Shown here piece after piece: positions 42,494-53,508 of a stretch of DNA of 64,000 bases. The stretch is from Micromonospora costi (GTDB taxonomy: Bacteria > Actinomycetota > Actinomycetes > Mycobacteriales > Micromonosporaceae), in the NCBI RefSeq assembly GCF_003626655.1, contig NZ_RBAN01000003.1, positions 1-64,000 on the forward strand. Direction: 5' to 3'. Numbering within the stretch: the first letter of the stretch is position 1; every line of letters begins with the position of its first letter. The position numbers and the translations under genes are program-made. The notes under the pieces are model-generated. The model saw only the letters and a list, made by a program, of their open reading frames with translations, did no database searches and was not told the DNA's origin.

Positions 42494-43357
42494 TCATACT
42501 TTCGGACGACTCATGAGGGGCGTCAAGCCAAGATCACTGCCCTTCTGCAGCCAGGCCGCCCCGTACGGCCCCACAAGACCGACCCATCGGCCGGCGACGC
42601 GCACCTGGACGTCGGTGGCCGTCCGGGGGCCGTCCGGTGGGCCCAGGAAGCCCATGCGGACCAGCCCCTGCACCAGCCGCTGCGGCACCTCGACCGGCGG
42701 CCCGGGCGGGTCGTCCGGGGTGACGACGACCGCCACGTGGTCCAGGAGGGCATCACGCAGGGCCCGTTGCCCCACCGCCCGGCCACCCACGCCGTGCTCG
42801 CTGGCCGTACGCAGGGTGCCCGCCGCGGCCCGGCTGATCCGCCACAGCTCGTCGGCGGGCAGCGTCTCCACCGGCCGGCTCGCCGCCGGCGGCAGCGGCC
42901 AGCGCCACTGGGCGTCCCGCCGGGGCGGCAACCCCGCGCCGGACCGCTCCAGCTCGGCCAGCAGCTCGGCGGCCGCCACCGCGACGTCGCCCGGGCCCCG
43001 TCCGGTCACGGTCCGCACCACCAGGACGTTCCAGGGCAGCCGCGCCCAGAGCGCGGTCCGGTCCGACCCGGCCGGCCGGAGCCGCACGGGCGCGCCCGGA
43101 TCCAGCCGGACCAGCCGGGCCAGGAAGGCCCCGGCGTCGGCGACCGCCACCATCCCGTGCCCCCCGGCGGCGGGCGGCACCGGCCCCCCGGACCGTTCAG
43201 GAGAGCCCGCCGGGCCGGGGGCCTCCGCCGACCCACCCTCGGCCCGCGACACCGCCGGAGCGGGCGACTCGGGCGGCGGTACGGCCCGACCGGGCGGGCG
43301 CGCGCCCTCGGACGGCGTCAGCGCCGCCTCCGGGCGGGCCGGACCCGGCCGGGTCAC
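42494..43357 (-). CDS. Conserved hypothetical protein coupled to a thioesterase (Rv2474c-like position)
   Basis: A 287-residue protein. The first ~75 residues are Pro/Ala-rich and disordered; the remainder (VAVADAGAFLARLVRLDPGAPVRLRP through QVRVAGRWVGLVGPYGAAWLQKG) is ordered, with no known catalytic motif. GTG 43357 overlaps the thioesterase stop (GTGA), so the two are translated together. From memory, M. tuberculosis has an uncharacterised gene (Rv2474c) in the same place after its thioesterase, suggesting a functional link. I do not recognise the family. Confidence 0.65.
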   Translation of the reverse strand: MTRPGPARPEAALTPSEGARPPGRAVPPPESPAPAVSRAEGGSAEAPGPAGSPERSGGPVPPAAGGHGMVAVADAGAFLARLVRLDPGAPVRLRPAGSDRTALWARLPWNVLVVRTVTGRGPGDVAVAAAELLAELERSGAGLPPRRDAQWRWPLPPAASRPVETLPADELWRISRAAAGTLRTASEHGVGGRAVGQRALRDALLDHVAVVVTPDDPPGPPVEVPQRLVQGLVRMGFLGPPDGPRTATDVQVRVAGRWVGLVGPYGAAWLQKGSDLGLTPLMSRPKV

Positions 43358-43800
43358 GGCGTTCCGCCCGTCGGCGCATAGTTCAGCAGGAACTCCCGCT
43401 CCCCCGCGGTGAGCCGCCGGGGCACCTGCCGGCCCAGGTCGAACGGCACCAGCACCGAACGGGCCCGCCCGGCCAGCACGTCGCCGTCGTACAGCTCGTA
43501 GGCCACTGTGAACCGGGACGCCCGGATCTCCTCCACCCACAGCTCGATGCGGACGGTCGGCGCCGCCTCGCTGCTCGCCCGGTCGAGGGAGTAGTCGACC
43601 GGGCGCAGGTAATCGACCTCGTGCCGGCGGATCACGACACCCTCGGCGAACGAGTCGACACCCCACGCCCGGCCGCCGGCGAACATCAACGCCACCCGGG
43701 CCTCCTCGTAGAGGGTGAGGAAGCGCGAGTTGTTGACGTGACCGTAGGCGTCCAGGTCCGACCACCGCAGCGTGCAGTGGTACACGAAACGGTCACTCAT
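43354..43800 (-). CDS. 4HBT hotdog-fold acyl-CoA thioesterase
   Basis: A 148-residue single-hotdog protein: HCTLRWSDLDAYGHVNNSRFLTLYEEARV is the 4-hydroxybenzoyl-CoA thioesterase signature, with the catalytic Asp in SDLDAYGHVNN. It hydrolyses an acyl-CoA thioester in the cytoplasm; chain length is not predictable. It follows ettA by 23 bases and overlaps the next gene by four, so these form a three-gene unit. Confidence 0.9.
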   Translation of the reverse strand: MSDRFVYHCTLRWSDLDAYGHVNNSRFLTLYEEARVALMFAGGRAWGVDSFAEGVVIRRHEVDYLRPVDYSLDRASSEAAPTVRIELWVEEIRASRFTVAYELYDGDVLAGRARSVLVPFDLGRQVPRRLTAGEREFLLNYAPTGGTP

Positions 43801-43823
43801 GGTCGGGCACCGGTCGTGGGCTC

Positions 43824-45500
<1,677 letters not shown>

Positions 45501-45825
45501 GGTGCGGGCTACCTCCGTAGATTGCGACTGGGAGCCGGCGGGCGGGGGCGCGGGCGGCGGGTGCCTCCGCGGCGCCGGCCAGGTGCCGGCCGCACGCACG
45601 CCGTCGTCAATCCTGACAGGTACGCGGCGTCTCGCCCACATCACCCCGCCCACGTGCGTCCGCGTCGCGGAAACGGGGCACGGGGCCGGACCCGTGTTGA
45701 CAAGATCACCATGGGGATTCGGCGAGCGTGGGACGGGTAGGGAACTCCGGCACGGGGGCCCAGAGGCCGCAGCTACGCTCAGTACGCTCATGCGGTTGAC
45801 CCGTCAGCACCGGAGGTGGCCGAAC

Positions 45826-47226
45826 GTGACCGTCCGCAGCTCCTTTGTCGTAGTGGCGAACCGCCTGCCGGTCGACGAGGTGAGCACACCCGAAGGGCGG
45901 CAGTGGCGGCGCAGCCCGGGAGGGCTGGTGACCGCTCTGCACCCCGTCCTCGCCGAGCACAAGGGCACCTGGGTCGGCTGGGCCGGTGGCACCGGCGCCG
46001 CTCCCGAGCCGTTCGACCTGGAGGGGATCCGGCTGCACCCGGTCCCGCTCAGCGCCGAGGAGCTGGAGCGCTACTACGAGGGGCAGTCGAACGCGACGAT
46101 CTGGCCGCTCTACCACGACGCGGTCGAGACCCCGGTCTACAAGCGCCGCTGGCGGGAGACGTACCGCCTGGTCAACGCCCGCTTCGCGGAGGCCGCCGCG
46201 GACGTGGCGGCCGAGGGCGCGACGGTCTGGGTGCAGGACTACCAGCTCCAGCTGGTGCCCGCGATGCTCCGCGAGCTGCGGCCGGACCTGCGGATCGGCT
46301 TCTTCCTGCACATCCCGTTCCCGCCGATCGAGCTGTTCATGCAGATGCCGTTCCGCACCGAGATCCTGCGGGGCCTGCTCGGCGCCGACCTGGTCGGGTT
46401 CCAGCAGCGGCTCGCCGCGCAGAACTTCGTCCGGCTGGCCCGACACCTGCTCGGCCTGCGCTACGAGGGGCAGATGATCCAGGTCGACGGCCGGCGGGTG
46501 AAGGCCGGGGCGTTCCCGATCTCGATCGACACCCGGGAGATGGAGCGGATGGCCGCCGACCCGGCGGTCCAGGCCCGGGCCAAGGAGATCCGCGAGGAGC
46601 TGGGCAACCCCCGGACGATCATCCTGGGCGTCGACCGGCTGGACTACACCAAGGGCATCGAACTCCGCCTCAAGGCCTTCCGCGAGCTGCTGGCCGACGG
46701 CAAGCTGACCGTGCCCGACGCGGTCATGGTGCAGGTCGCCACGCCGAGCCGGGAGCGGGTCGAGCACTACCAGGCGCTCCGGGTCAAGGTCGAGCGCGAG
46801 GTTGGTCGGATTAATGGCGAATTCGGCAGGGTGGGCGTGCCCGCAGTGCATTATCTGCATCAGTCGTACAGTCGCAGCGAGCTGGCCGCGATGTACGTCG
46901 CTGCCGACGTAATGATGGTGACCCCGCTGCGAGACGGAATGAATCTGGTGGCCAAGGAGTACGTGGCTTCGCGCACCGACCAGGGTGGCGCCCTCGTGCT
47001 CAGTGAGTTCGCCGGCGCCGCCACCGAGCTGCGCCAGGCGTTCCTGTGCAACCCGCACGACCCCGACGCGGTCAAGGACGCCCTGCTGAGGGCCGTGCAC
47101 GTCGAGAAGCCGGAGGCTCGCCGCCGCATGCGGACAATGCAACGCCACCTACGTACCAACGACGTCGGCCACTGGGCCAAGTCGTTCCTCACCGAGCTCG
47201 GCGTGCCGGAGGCGGAGGCCGCGTGA
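45826..47226 (+). CDS. otsA: Alpha,alpha-trehalose-phosphate synthase (UDP/GDP-glucose)
   Basis: A 466-residue GT20 enzyme making trehalose 6-phosphate from glucose 6-phosphate and a nucleotide sugar. [12 protein letters not shown] opens the fold; [45 protein letters not shown] and the donor-site [12 protein letters not shown] are all present. The GTG at 45826 follows GGAGGTGGCCGAAC. Its stop overlaps the phosphatase-fusion start (GTGA), so both activities are made together. Around 46801-46970 codon choice changes sharply to A/T-ending codons although the protein motifs stay intact. Confidence 0.95.
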   Translation: MTVRSSFVVVANRLPVDEVSTPEGRQWRRSPGGLVTALHPVLAEHKGTWVGWAGGTGAAPEPFDLEGIRLHPVPLSAEELERYYEGQSNATIWPLYHDAVETPVYKRRWRETYRLVNARFAEAAADVAAEGATVWVQDYQLQLVPAMLRELRPDLRIGFFLHIPFPPIELFMQMPFRTEILRGLLGADLVGFQQRLAAQNFVRLARHLLGLRYEGQMIQVDGRRVKAGAFPISIDTREMERMAADPAVQARAKEIREELGNPRTIILGVDRLDYTKGIELRLKAFRELLADGKLTVPDAVMVQVATPSRERVEHYQALRVKVEREVGRINGEFGRVGVPAVHYLHQSYSRSELAAMYVAADVMMVTPLRDGMNLVAKEYVASRTDQGGALVLSEFAGAATELRQAFLCNPHDPDAVKDALLRAVHVEKPEARRRMRTMQRHLRTNDVGHWAKSFLTELGVPEAEAA

Positions 47227-49829
47227 CCACCCCCGTTTCCGGTGGCGTCTCCGTCGCCACCGACGTGATGGACCCCGAGCTGCGTGCGGCCATCGGCCGG
47301 ATCGCGCGGGTCCCGCAGCTCCTCGTGGCCTGCGACTACGACGGCACCCTGGCGCCGATCGTCGAGGACCCGAGCAAGGCCGTGCCGCTGCCCGAGTCGG
47401 TGGCCGCGATCCGCGCGCTGGCCGCCCTGCCGCAGACCACCGTGGCGGTGATCTCCGGCCGGGCGTTGCGTGACCTGGCCGCGCTCTCCCGGCTGCCCAG
47501 CGAGGTGCACCTGGTCGGCAGCCACGGCTCCGAGTTCGACATCGGTTTCGTCGAGCGCCTGTCCCCCGAGCTGATCGCGGTGCGCACCCGCCTGCGCGAC
47601 GCGCTGCGGGAGATCGCGGCGGAGCACCCGGGCATCCGGCTGGAGCGCAAGCCGGCGAGCGTGGCGGTGCACACCCGCGGGGTCGACCCGCAGATCGCGG
47701 CCGCCGCCATCGAGGCGGTGCGCAGCGGCCCCGCCACCTGGGACGGCGTCACCGTCACCCAGGGCAAGGAGGTCATCGAGCTGTCGGTGGTCGCCACGCA
47801 CAAGGGCATCGCCATCGACCAGCTGCGCACCCAGCTCTCCGCGAGCGCGGTGCTCTTCATCGGCGACGACGTCACCGACGAGAACGGCTTCGGCAACCTC
47901 CACGGGCCGGACGTCGGCATCAAGATCGGCCCCGGGGACACCCGGGCCGACTACCGGGTCGCCGAGCCCATCGAGGCCGCGCGGGCGCTCGGCCTGCTGC
48001 TGGAGACCCGGCGGCACTGGCTCTTCGGCGAGCGGGCGGTGCCCATCGAGCGCCACTCGATGCTGGCCAACGGCCGTACGGTCGCCCTGCTCACCCCCGA
48101 AGCCAAGGTCACCTGGCTCTGCCACCCCAAGCCGGACTCGGCGGCGATCTTCGCCGACCTCGTGGGCGGCAGCCCGGCCGGGCACTTCAGCGTGTCCGCC
48201 GAGCGCGGCGGCATCCCGCTGGGGCAGCGCTACCGCACCGGCACCATGACCGTGGAGACGCGGTGGTCCGGTCTCACCGTCACCGACTGGCTGGACCTGC
48301 CGGCGCACGAGACCACCCCGGACGGGCCGGCGGTGATGAGTGGCGACTCCACCCTCGTCCGGGTGCTCACCGGCACCGGCCGGGCCCGGATCGAGTTCGC
48401 GCCGCGCCCCGAGTTCGGTCAGGTGGCGGTGCAGCTGCAACCGCTCGACGACGGCCTGCTTGTGCTCGGCTCGAACGAACCGGTCGCCCTCTACTCCCCC
48501 GGCGTCGAGTGGGAGGTCACGAGCGACGGCGTCTACGAGAGCGCCAAGGCGGTCGTCGACCTGCGGGCCGCGGGCGGGCAGGTCGTGCTGGAGCTGCGCT
48601 TCGGCACCCACAGCCTGGAGCACCACCAGCTCCCGGTGCACGAGCGGCAGGCCGCGGCGGAGCAGCCGTGGAAGGACTGGGTGGCCACGCTCCGGCTCCC
48701 CACCACCGCCCGCGACCTCGTGGTCCGCAGCGCGCTCACGCTGCGCGGGCTCTGCCACGAGCCGACCGGCTCGATCCTGGCCGCCGCGACCACCTCGCTC
48801 CCCGAGGAGCTGGGCGGCGTCCGCAACTGGGACTACCGGTACTGCTGGCTGCGTGACGCCGCGCTGACCGCCCGGGCCCTGGTCGACCTCGGTTCGACCG
48901 AGGAGGCCGAGGGTCTGCTGCGGTGGATCGACGGCGTCGTCGAGCGCACCGGCGGCCACCCCGAGCGGCTGCACCCGCTCTACACCGTCGACGGCTACGA
49001 ACTGGGCGCCGAGGCCGTCATCGACACCCTGCCCGGCTACGCGGGCTCCCGGCCGGTGCGGGTCGGCAACCTCGCCAACCACCAGCTCCAGCTGGACGTG
49101 TTCGGCCCGGTCGCCGACCTCATCGCCGCCGTGGCCGACCTGCGCGGCTCGGTACGGGAGACCGAGTGGCGGGTGCTGGAGAACATGGTCGAGGCCGTCC
49201 AGCGCCGCTGGCACGAGCCCGACCACGGGATCTGGGAGGCCCGTCTCCCGCCGCGGCACCACATCTTCTCGAAGGTGATGTGCTGGATGACCGTGGACCG
49301 GGCGCTGCACGTCATGCGCCAGCACGGCGGCGAGGACCGGCCCGAGTGGGTCGACCTGCGCGACCGGATCGCCGCCAACGTGCTCGAGCACGGCTGGCAC
49401 GAGCACGCCGAGGCGTACAGCGTCGCATATGGCGACGAGGACATGGACGCCTCGTCGCTCTGGATCGGCCTCTCGGGGCTGCTCCCCGGTGACGACCCGC
49501 GCTTCCTCTCCACCGTCCTCAAGATCGAGGCGGACCTGCGCAGCGGCCCCGTGGTCTACCGCTACCACTGGGACGACGGGCTCCCCGGCCGGGAGGGCGG
49601 CTTCCACATCTGCACGGCGTGGCTCATCGAGGCGTACCTGCGCACGGGACGGCGCGTGGACGCCGAGGAGCTGTTCGCCCAGATGATCGACACCGCCGGC
49701 CCGACCGGTCTGCTCCCCGAGCAGTACGACCCGCTCGCCGAGCGCGGCCTGGGCAACCACCCGCAGGCCTACAGCCACCTCGGCCTCGTCCGCTGCGCGC
49801 TCCTCCTGGACAACATGCTCAAGCAGTAA
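47223..49829 (+). CDS. otsB: Trehalose-6-phosphate phosphatase fused to a GH15 trehalase-like domain
   Basis: An 868-residue two-part protein. Residues about 20-255 form a HAD phosphatase: [11 protein letters not shown] (nucleophile Asp), VISGRALRD, the catalytic Lys region and [10 protein letters not shown]. Residues about 265-868 form a GH15 domain of the trehalase/glucoamylase type: a beta-sandwich, then [48 protein letters not shown] and [20 protein letters not shown]. The first half completes trehalose synthesis after OtsA. The second, if active, would hydrolyse trehalose. Overlaps otsA by four bases; ends at a bidirectional hairpin. Confidence 0.92.
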   Translation: MTTPVSGGVSVATDVMDPELRAAIGRIARVPQLLVACDYDGTLAPIVEDPSKAVPLPESVAAIRALAALPQTTVAVISGRALRDLAALSRLPSEVHLVGSHGSEFDIGFVERLSPELIAVRTRLRDALREIAAEHPGIRLERKPASVAVHTRGVDPQIAAAAIEAVRSGPATWDGVTVTQGKEVIELSVVATHKGIAIDQLRTQLSASAVLFIGDDVTDENGFGNLHGPDVGIKIGPGDTRADYRVAEPIEAARALGLLLETRRHWLFGERAVPIERHSMLANGRTVALLTPEAKVTWLCHPKPDSAAIFADLVGGSPAGHFSVSAERGGIPLGQRYRTGTMTVETRWSGLTVTDWLDLPAHETTPDGPAVMSGDSTLVRVLTGTGRARIEFAPRPEFGQVAVQLQPLDDGLLVLGSNEPVALYSPGVEWEVTSDGVYESAKAVVDLRAAGGQVVLELRFGTHSLEHHQLPVHERQAAAEQPWKDWVATLRLPTTARDLVVRSALTLRGLCHEPTGSILAAATTSLPEELGGVRNWDYRYCWLRDAALTARALVDLGSTEEAEGLLRWIDGVVERTGGHPERLHPLYTVDGYELGAEAVIDTLPGYAGSRPVRVGNLANHQLQLDVFGPVADLIAAVADLRGSVRETEWRVLENMVEAVQRRWHEPDHGIWEARLPPRHHIFSKVMCWMTVDRALHVMRQHGGEDRPEWVDLRDRIAANVLEHGWHEHAEAYSVAYGDEDMDASSLWIGLSGLLPGDDPRFLSTVLKIEADLRSGPVVYRYHWDDGLPGREGGFHICTAWLIEAYLRTGRRVDAEELFAQMIDTAGPTGLLPEQYDPLAERGLGNHPQAYSHLGLVRCALLLDNMLKQ

Positions 49830-49843
49830 GCCGGCGACCCCAG

Positions 49844-49883
49844 CCGTCGATCATGAAGGTGCCGACACCTTCATGATCGACGG
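49844..49883. terminator. Bidirectional hairpin after the trehalose genes, GATCATGAAGGTG type
   Basis: Perfect 18-bp arms (49844-49861 and 49866-49883) around a 4-base loop CCGA, between the convergent stops of the otsB fusion and the cobA fusion. Its arm contains CGATCATGAAGG, related to the palindrome at 18916. Confidence 0.88.
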
Positions 49884-49893
49884 GGGGCGGCGG

Positions 49894-51159
49894 TCAGGGG
49901 GCGAGGGCGTCCACCACGTCCCCGATCACGACGGTGGCGGGTGGCCGCAGTCCGGCGGCCACCACGTCGGCGGCGACCGCCTCCAGCGTCGAGCGGAGCA
50001 CGCGCTGGCCGTCCGTGGTGCCCTCCTGCACCACGGCCACCGGCGTCGCCGCCGGCCGCCCGTGCGCCACGAGGGTCCCGGCGATCGCCGCGAGGTTCTT
50101 CAGCCCCATCAGCACCACCAGCGTGCCGCGCAGGGCGGCCAAAGCCTCCCAGCGCACCAGCGAGGCCGGTGAGTCGGGCGCCACGTGCCCGGACACCACG
50201 GTGAACTCGTGCGCCACCGCACGGTGGGTGACCGGGATGCCGGCCGCCGCGGGCACCGCGACCGCGCTCGTCACCCCGGGCACCACGGTCACCGGCACGC
50301 CGGCCGCCGCGCAGGCCAGCAGCTCCTCCCCACCCCGACCGAAGACGTACGGGTCGCCGCCCTTGAGCCGCACCACGAACCGCCCCGCGAGCGCCCGGTC
50401 GACGAGGATCCGGTTGATCTCCTCCTGGGCCCGGGCCGGCCCGTACGGGATCTTGGAAGCGTCGACCAGTTCCACGTCGGCGCGCAGCTCGTCCAGGAGC
50501 AGGCCGGGCACCAGCCGGTCGGCCACCACCACGTCCGCCCCGGTGAGCAGCCGCCACCCCTTCACGGTGATCAGCTCCGGGTCACCCGGGCCGGCACCCA
50601 CCAGGGCGACCCGCCCACCCGGCGCGACGGCCGAGGGCTCCGGCGCCGCCGGGCGCGCCGCCGACGGGCCCGGCCGGCCCGCCAGGAGGTCCCGGACCGC
50701 GTCGCGCACGCCCATCGCCCGCCGGGGGTCGCCACCGCCGAGCACCGCCACGGTCACCGGCCCGTGCCGGGTCACCGCCGGCGTCCAGGCCGTCGCCGCG
50801 TTCCGGTCGTCGGCGCGTACGCAGAACACGCGCCGCTCCGCGGCGGCGGCGCTCACGGCCGCGGCCGCGGCCGGGTCGTCCACCGCCACCTGCACGAGCC
50901 ACGCCCCGTCCAGGTCGGCGGGCGTGAACCGGCGCCGCTCCCAGCGCAGCCGGCCGGCGTCGACGTGCGCGTGCAGCGCCGGGGTCAGCTCCGGGGCGAC
51001 CAGCAGGACGTCCGCGCCAGCGTCCAGCAGCGCCGGCACCCGCCGCGTCGCCACGGTTCCACCGCCGACCACGACCACCCGCCGCCCGTGCAGGCGCAGC
51101 CCCACCGGGTACGGGTTGCCGCCCGGCACGTCCTCCGGCCCACCGGTCCGCCCGCTCAC
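49894..51159 (-). CDS. Precorrin-2 dehydrogenase/uroporphyrinogen-III C-methyltransferase fusion
   Basis: A 421-residue two-domain protein. Residues 18-160 are a Met8/CysG-type NAD-dependent dehydrogenase: VVVVGGGTVATRRVPALLDAGADV and the conserved FCVRADDRNAATAW segment. Residues ~185-421 are a SUMT domain with VALVGAGPGDPELITVKG, VVVADRLV, VRLKGGDPYVFGRGGEE and VVPGVTSA. It methylates uroporphyrinogen III to precorrin-2 and could oxidise it to sirohydrochlorin, feeding siroheme or cobalamin. No separate CysG ferrochelatase module. First-domain catalytic residues were not tested in detail. Ends 22 bases upstream of cobT on the complement. Confidence 0.92.
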   Translation of the reverse strand: MSGRTGGPEDVPGGNPYPVGLRLHGRRVVVVGGGTVATRRVPALLDAGADVLLVAPELTPALHAHVDAGRLRWERRRFTPADLDGAWLVQVAVDDPAAAAAVSAAAAERRVFCVRADDRNAATAWTPAVTRHGPVTVAVLGGGDPRRAMGVRDAVRDLLAGRPGPSAARPAAPEPSAVAPGGRVALVGAGPGDPELITVKGWRLLTGADVVVADRLVPGLLLDELRADVELVDASKIPYGPARAQEEINRILVDRALAGRFVVRLKGGDPYVFGRGGEELLACAAAGVPVTVVPGVTSAVAVPAAAGIPVTHRAVAHEFTVVSGHVAPDSPASLVRWEALAALRGTLVVLMGLKNLAAIAGTLVAHGRPAATPVAVVQEGTTDGQRVLRSTLEAVAADVVAAGLRPPATVVIGDVVDALAP

Positions 51160-51181
51160 GCCGCCGCCCCGCCGTGCCCGG

Positions 51182-52276
51182 TCACTTCTCGGACACCCCG
51201 GCGGCGTCGAACGTGGCGACCTCGTGCAGCACCCGGACGGCGCCGGTGACCACGGGCAGCGCGAGCAGCGCGCCGGTGCCCTCGCCGAGGCGCAGCCCGA
51301 GGTCGATGAGCGGGTCGAGCCCGAGCCGGCGCAGCGCGAGCGTGGCGCCCGGCTCGGCGGACCGGTGACCCGCCACCATGGCGCCCACCGCGTCCGGCGC
51401 GAACGCGGCGGCGGCGAGCGCGGCGGAGCAGGCGATCACCCCGTCGAGCAGCACCGGGACGCGGCGCGCGGCGGCACCGAGGATCAGCCCGGCCAGCGCC
51501 GCGTGCTCCAGTCCGCCGACCGCGGCCAGCACGCCCAGCGGGTCGGCCGGGTCGGGTCGGTGCCGCTCCAGCGCGGCCCGTACGACCTCCACCTTCCGCC
51601 GGTAGGTGGGGTCGTCCACGCCCGTGCCCCGGCCCGTCGTCCCGGCCGGGTCGGTGCCCGTGAAGGCGGCGACGAGCGCCGCCGCGGGCGTCGTGTTGCC
51701 GATGCCCATGTCGCCGGTGAGCAGGATCCCGGCGCCGGCATCGACCAGCTCGTGGGCGACCCGGATGCCGACCTCGACGGCGGCCCGGGCCTCGTCCCGG
51801 GTGAGCGCCGCGGTCACCGCGAGGTCCCGGGTGCCGGGGCGGACCCGCGCGTCGACCAGCCGCGGCACGCCGGGGTCGAGGACGGGGCCGTCACCGGCCG
51901 GCGCGTCGCCCGCGGGCAGCGCGGTGGCCACGCCGACGTCGACCACGGTGACCGCGGCGCCCGCCTGCCGGGCGAACGCGTTGACCACCGCGCCGCCGGC
52001 CAGGAAGTTGCCGATCATCTGCGCCGTGACCTCCTGCGGCCAGGGACTCACGCCCTGGGCGTGCACGCCGTGGTCACCCGCGAAGATCGCCACGGCCGCC
52101 GGCTCGGGCAGCGGGGGCGGGCAGGCGCCCGCGAGGCCGGCGAGGCGTACGGACAGCTCCTCCAGGGCGCCGAGCGAACCGGCCGGCTTGGTGAGCCGGC
52201 CGTGCAGTTCCCGTGCCGCCGCCATGGCGGCCTCGTCCAGCGGCCCGATCTCCGCGATGGTCGTCTCCAGCATCAT
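51182..52276 (-). CDS. cobT: Nicotinate-nucleotide--dimethylbenzimidazole phosphoribosyltransferase
   Basis: A 364-residue enzyme producing alpha-ribazole phosphate, the lower ligand of cobalamin. LTKPAGSLGALEELSVRLAG, VAIFAGDHGVHAQGVSPWPQEVT, GILLTGDMGIGNTTPAAAL and the catalytic Glu in LGLRLGEGTGALLALP are all present. It overlaps the upstream aminotransferase-like gene by four bases and precedes the methyltransferase fusion by 22 bases, so the three form an operon. Confidence 0.96.
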   Translation of the reverse strand: MMLETTIAEIGPLDEAAMAAARELHGRLTKPAGSLGALEELSVRLAGLAGACPPPLPEPAAVAIFAGDHGVHAQGVSPWPQEVTAQMIGNFLAGGAVVNAFARQAGAAVTVVDVGVATALPAGDAPAGDGPVLDPGVPRLVDARVRPGTRDLAVTAALTRDEARAAVEVGIRVAHELVDAGAGILLTGDMGIGNTTPAAALVAAFTGTDPAGTTGRGTGVDDPTYRRKVEVVRAALERHRPDPADPLGVLAAVGGLEHAALAGLILGAAARRVPVLLDGVIACSAALAAAAFAPDAVGAMVAGHRSAEPGATLALRRLGLDPLIDLGLRLGEGTGALLALPVVTGAVRVLHEVATFDAAGVSEK

Positions 52277-53376
52277 GCCTCCAGGATCTCGCCCAGTACC
52301 CGGGTGAACGCGTCGGTGGTGGCCCGGTCGCGCACCGCGACCCGGAGCCAGTCCGGCCCGAGGCCGGGGAAGGTGTCGCCGCGGCGTACCGCCCAGCCGC
52401 GCTCACGCAGCGCGGCGCGGACGGCCGCGGCGCCGGGCAGGTGGATCAGCACGAACGCGCTCGCGGGCCGGCCGGCGACGCGTACGCCGGGCAGGGCGGC
52501 CAGGCGCGCCACCAGGTGGTCGCGGTCGGCCGCGAGCTGCGCGGCGATGGCGCGCTCGGCCTCGACCGCGACGGGGCCGGCGCAGGCCGTGGCCGCCGCG
52601 AGCGCCGGGGTGGACACCGCCCAGAGCGGCTGGACCGCCGCGAGCCGGGCCAGCAGCTCCGGCGCGCCGAGCAGGTAGCCCACCCGCAGCCCGGCCAGCC
52701 CCCAGGTCTTGGTGAGGCTGCGCACCACGAGCAGGCCGGGCAGGTCCCGGCGGCCGGCGAGGGACTCCGGCTCGCCGGCCCGGCCGGGGACGGCGGTGGT
52801 GTCGGCGAACGCCTCGTCGACCACCAGCACGCGGCCGGGACGGGCGAGCGCGGCGACGGTCCGCGCCGGGTGCAGCACCGACGTGGGGTTGGTCGGGTTG
52901 CCGATCATCACGAGGTCGGCGTCGGCGGGCACCCGGGCGGGGTCGAGGCGGAAGCCGTCGGCGTCGTCGAGCAGCACCCGCTCGACCCGGTGGCCGGCCG
53001 CCCGCAACGCGGCCTCGGGCTCGGTGAACTGCGGGTGCACCACCACCGGCCGGCGTACCCCGCGCAGGGCCTGGGCGAGCAGCACGAAGCCCTCGGCGGC
53101 GCCGGCGGTGAGCAGCACCTCGTCCGGGGGACGGCCGTGCCGGGCGGCGAGCGCCTCCCGGGCCGCCGCCGGGTCGGGGTAGCGGGCCAGGTCGGTCAGC
53201 GTGGCGGCGATCGGCCCGGCCAGCCACGGCGGCAGCGGCGCCCGGCGGACGTTGACGGCGAGATCGACGAGCCCCTCCGCCACCTCCGCGTCGCCGTGAT
53301 GGCCGAGGTCGGGCTCGCCGGCGGGCGCCTCCGGTGCACCGGCGCCCGCCCGCACCTCGCCCGGCCGTCCACGCAT
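52273..53376 (-). CDS. L-threonine-O-3-phosphate decarboxylase-like PLP enzyme (CobC/CobD)
   Basis: A 367-residue class I/II aminotransferase-fold protein. VDLAVNVRRAPLPPWL, MIGNPTNPTSVLHPA, VLVVDEAFADT and the Schiff-base Lys in VVRSLTKTWGLAGLRVGYLLG place it in the HisC-like CobC/CobD group. In cobalamin synthesis it yields (R)-1-amino-2-propanol phosphate for the nucleotide-loop linker; HisC-type activity cannot be excluded by sequence but the cob context argues for CobC. The start at 53376 (MRGRPG) is preferred over an upstream one for position, though the first ~35 residues are disordered. Confidence 0.85.
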   Translation of the reverse strand: MRGRPGEVRAGAGAPEAPAGEPDLGHHGDAEVAEGLVDLAVNVRRAPLPPWLAGPIAATLTDLARYPDPAAAREALAARHGRPPDEVLLTAGAAEGFVLLAQALRGVRRPVVVHPQFTEPEAALRAAGHRVERVLLDDADGFRLDPARVPADADLVMIGNPTNPTSVLHPARTVAALARPGRVLVVDEAFADTTAVPGRAGEPESLAGRRDLPGLLVVRSLTKTWGLAGLRVGYLLGAPELLARLAAVQPLWAVSTPALAAATACAGPVAVEAERAIAAQLAADRDHLVARLAALPGVRVAGRPASAFVLIHLPGAAAVRAALRERGWAVRRGDTFPGLGPDWLRVAVRDRATTDAFTRVLGEILEA

Positions 53377-53475
53377 GCCCGCGATCCTGCCGGGAACGCG
53401 GCGCGCGGGACAGCGGATCACGGCGTGGGACGCGTCACCACCGGTACACCATCCGGGTGTTTATGAATTCTTCTC

Positions 53476-53492
53476 ATTTCCGAATCGGAAAT
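53476..53492. promoter_or_regulatory. Palindrome in the PBP promoter region
   Basis: ATTTCCGAATCGGAAAT, 8-bp perfect arms around a central A, in a short A/T-rich island just before the PBP start. TAGCTT at 53497-53502 lies seven bases before GTG 53509 and no ribosome binding site is seen, so a leaderless transcript controlled by a protein bound here is plausible. Confidence 0.5.
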
Positions 53493-53508
53493 GTCATAGC
53501 TTGACCGT

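Noticed and set aside
46860..49778. A 972-codon minus-strand frame over otsA/otsB-GH15
   Set aside because: Antisense shadow of genes with complete catalytic motifs.
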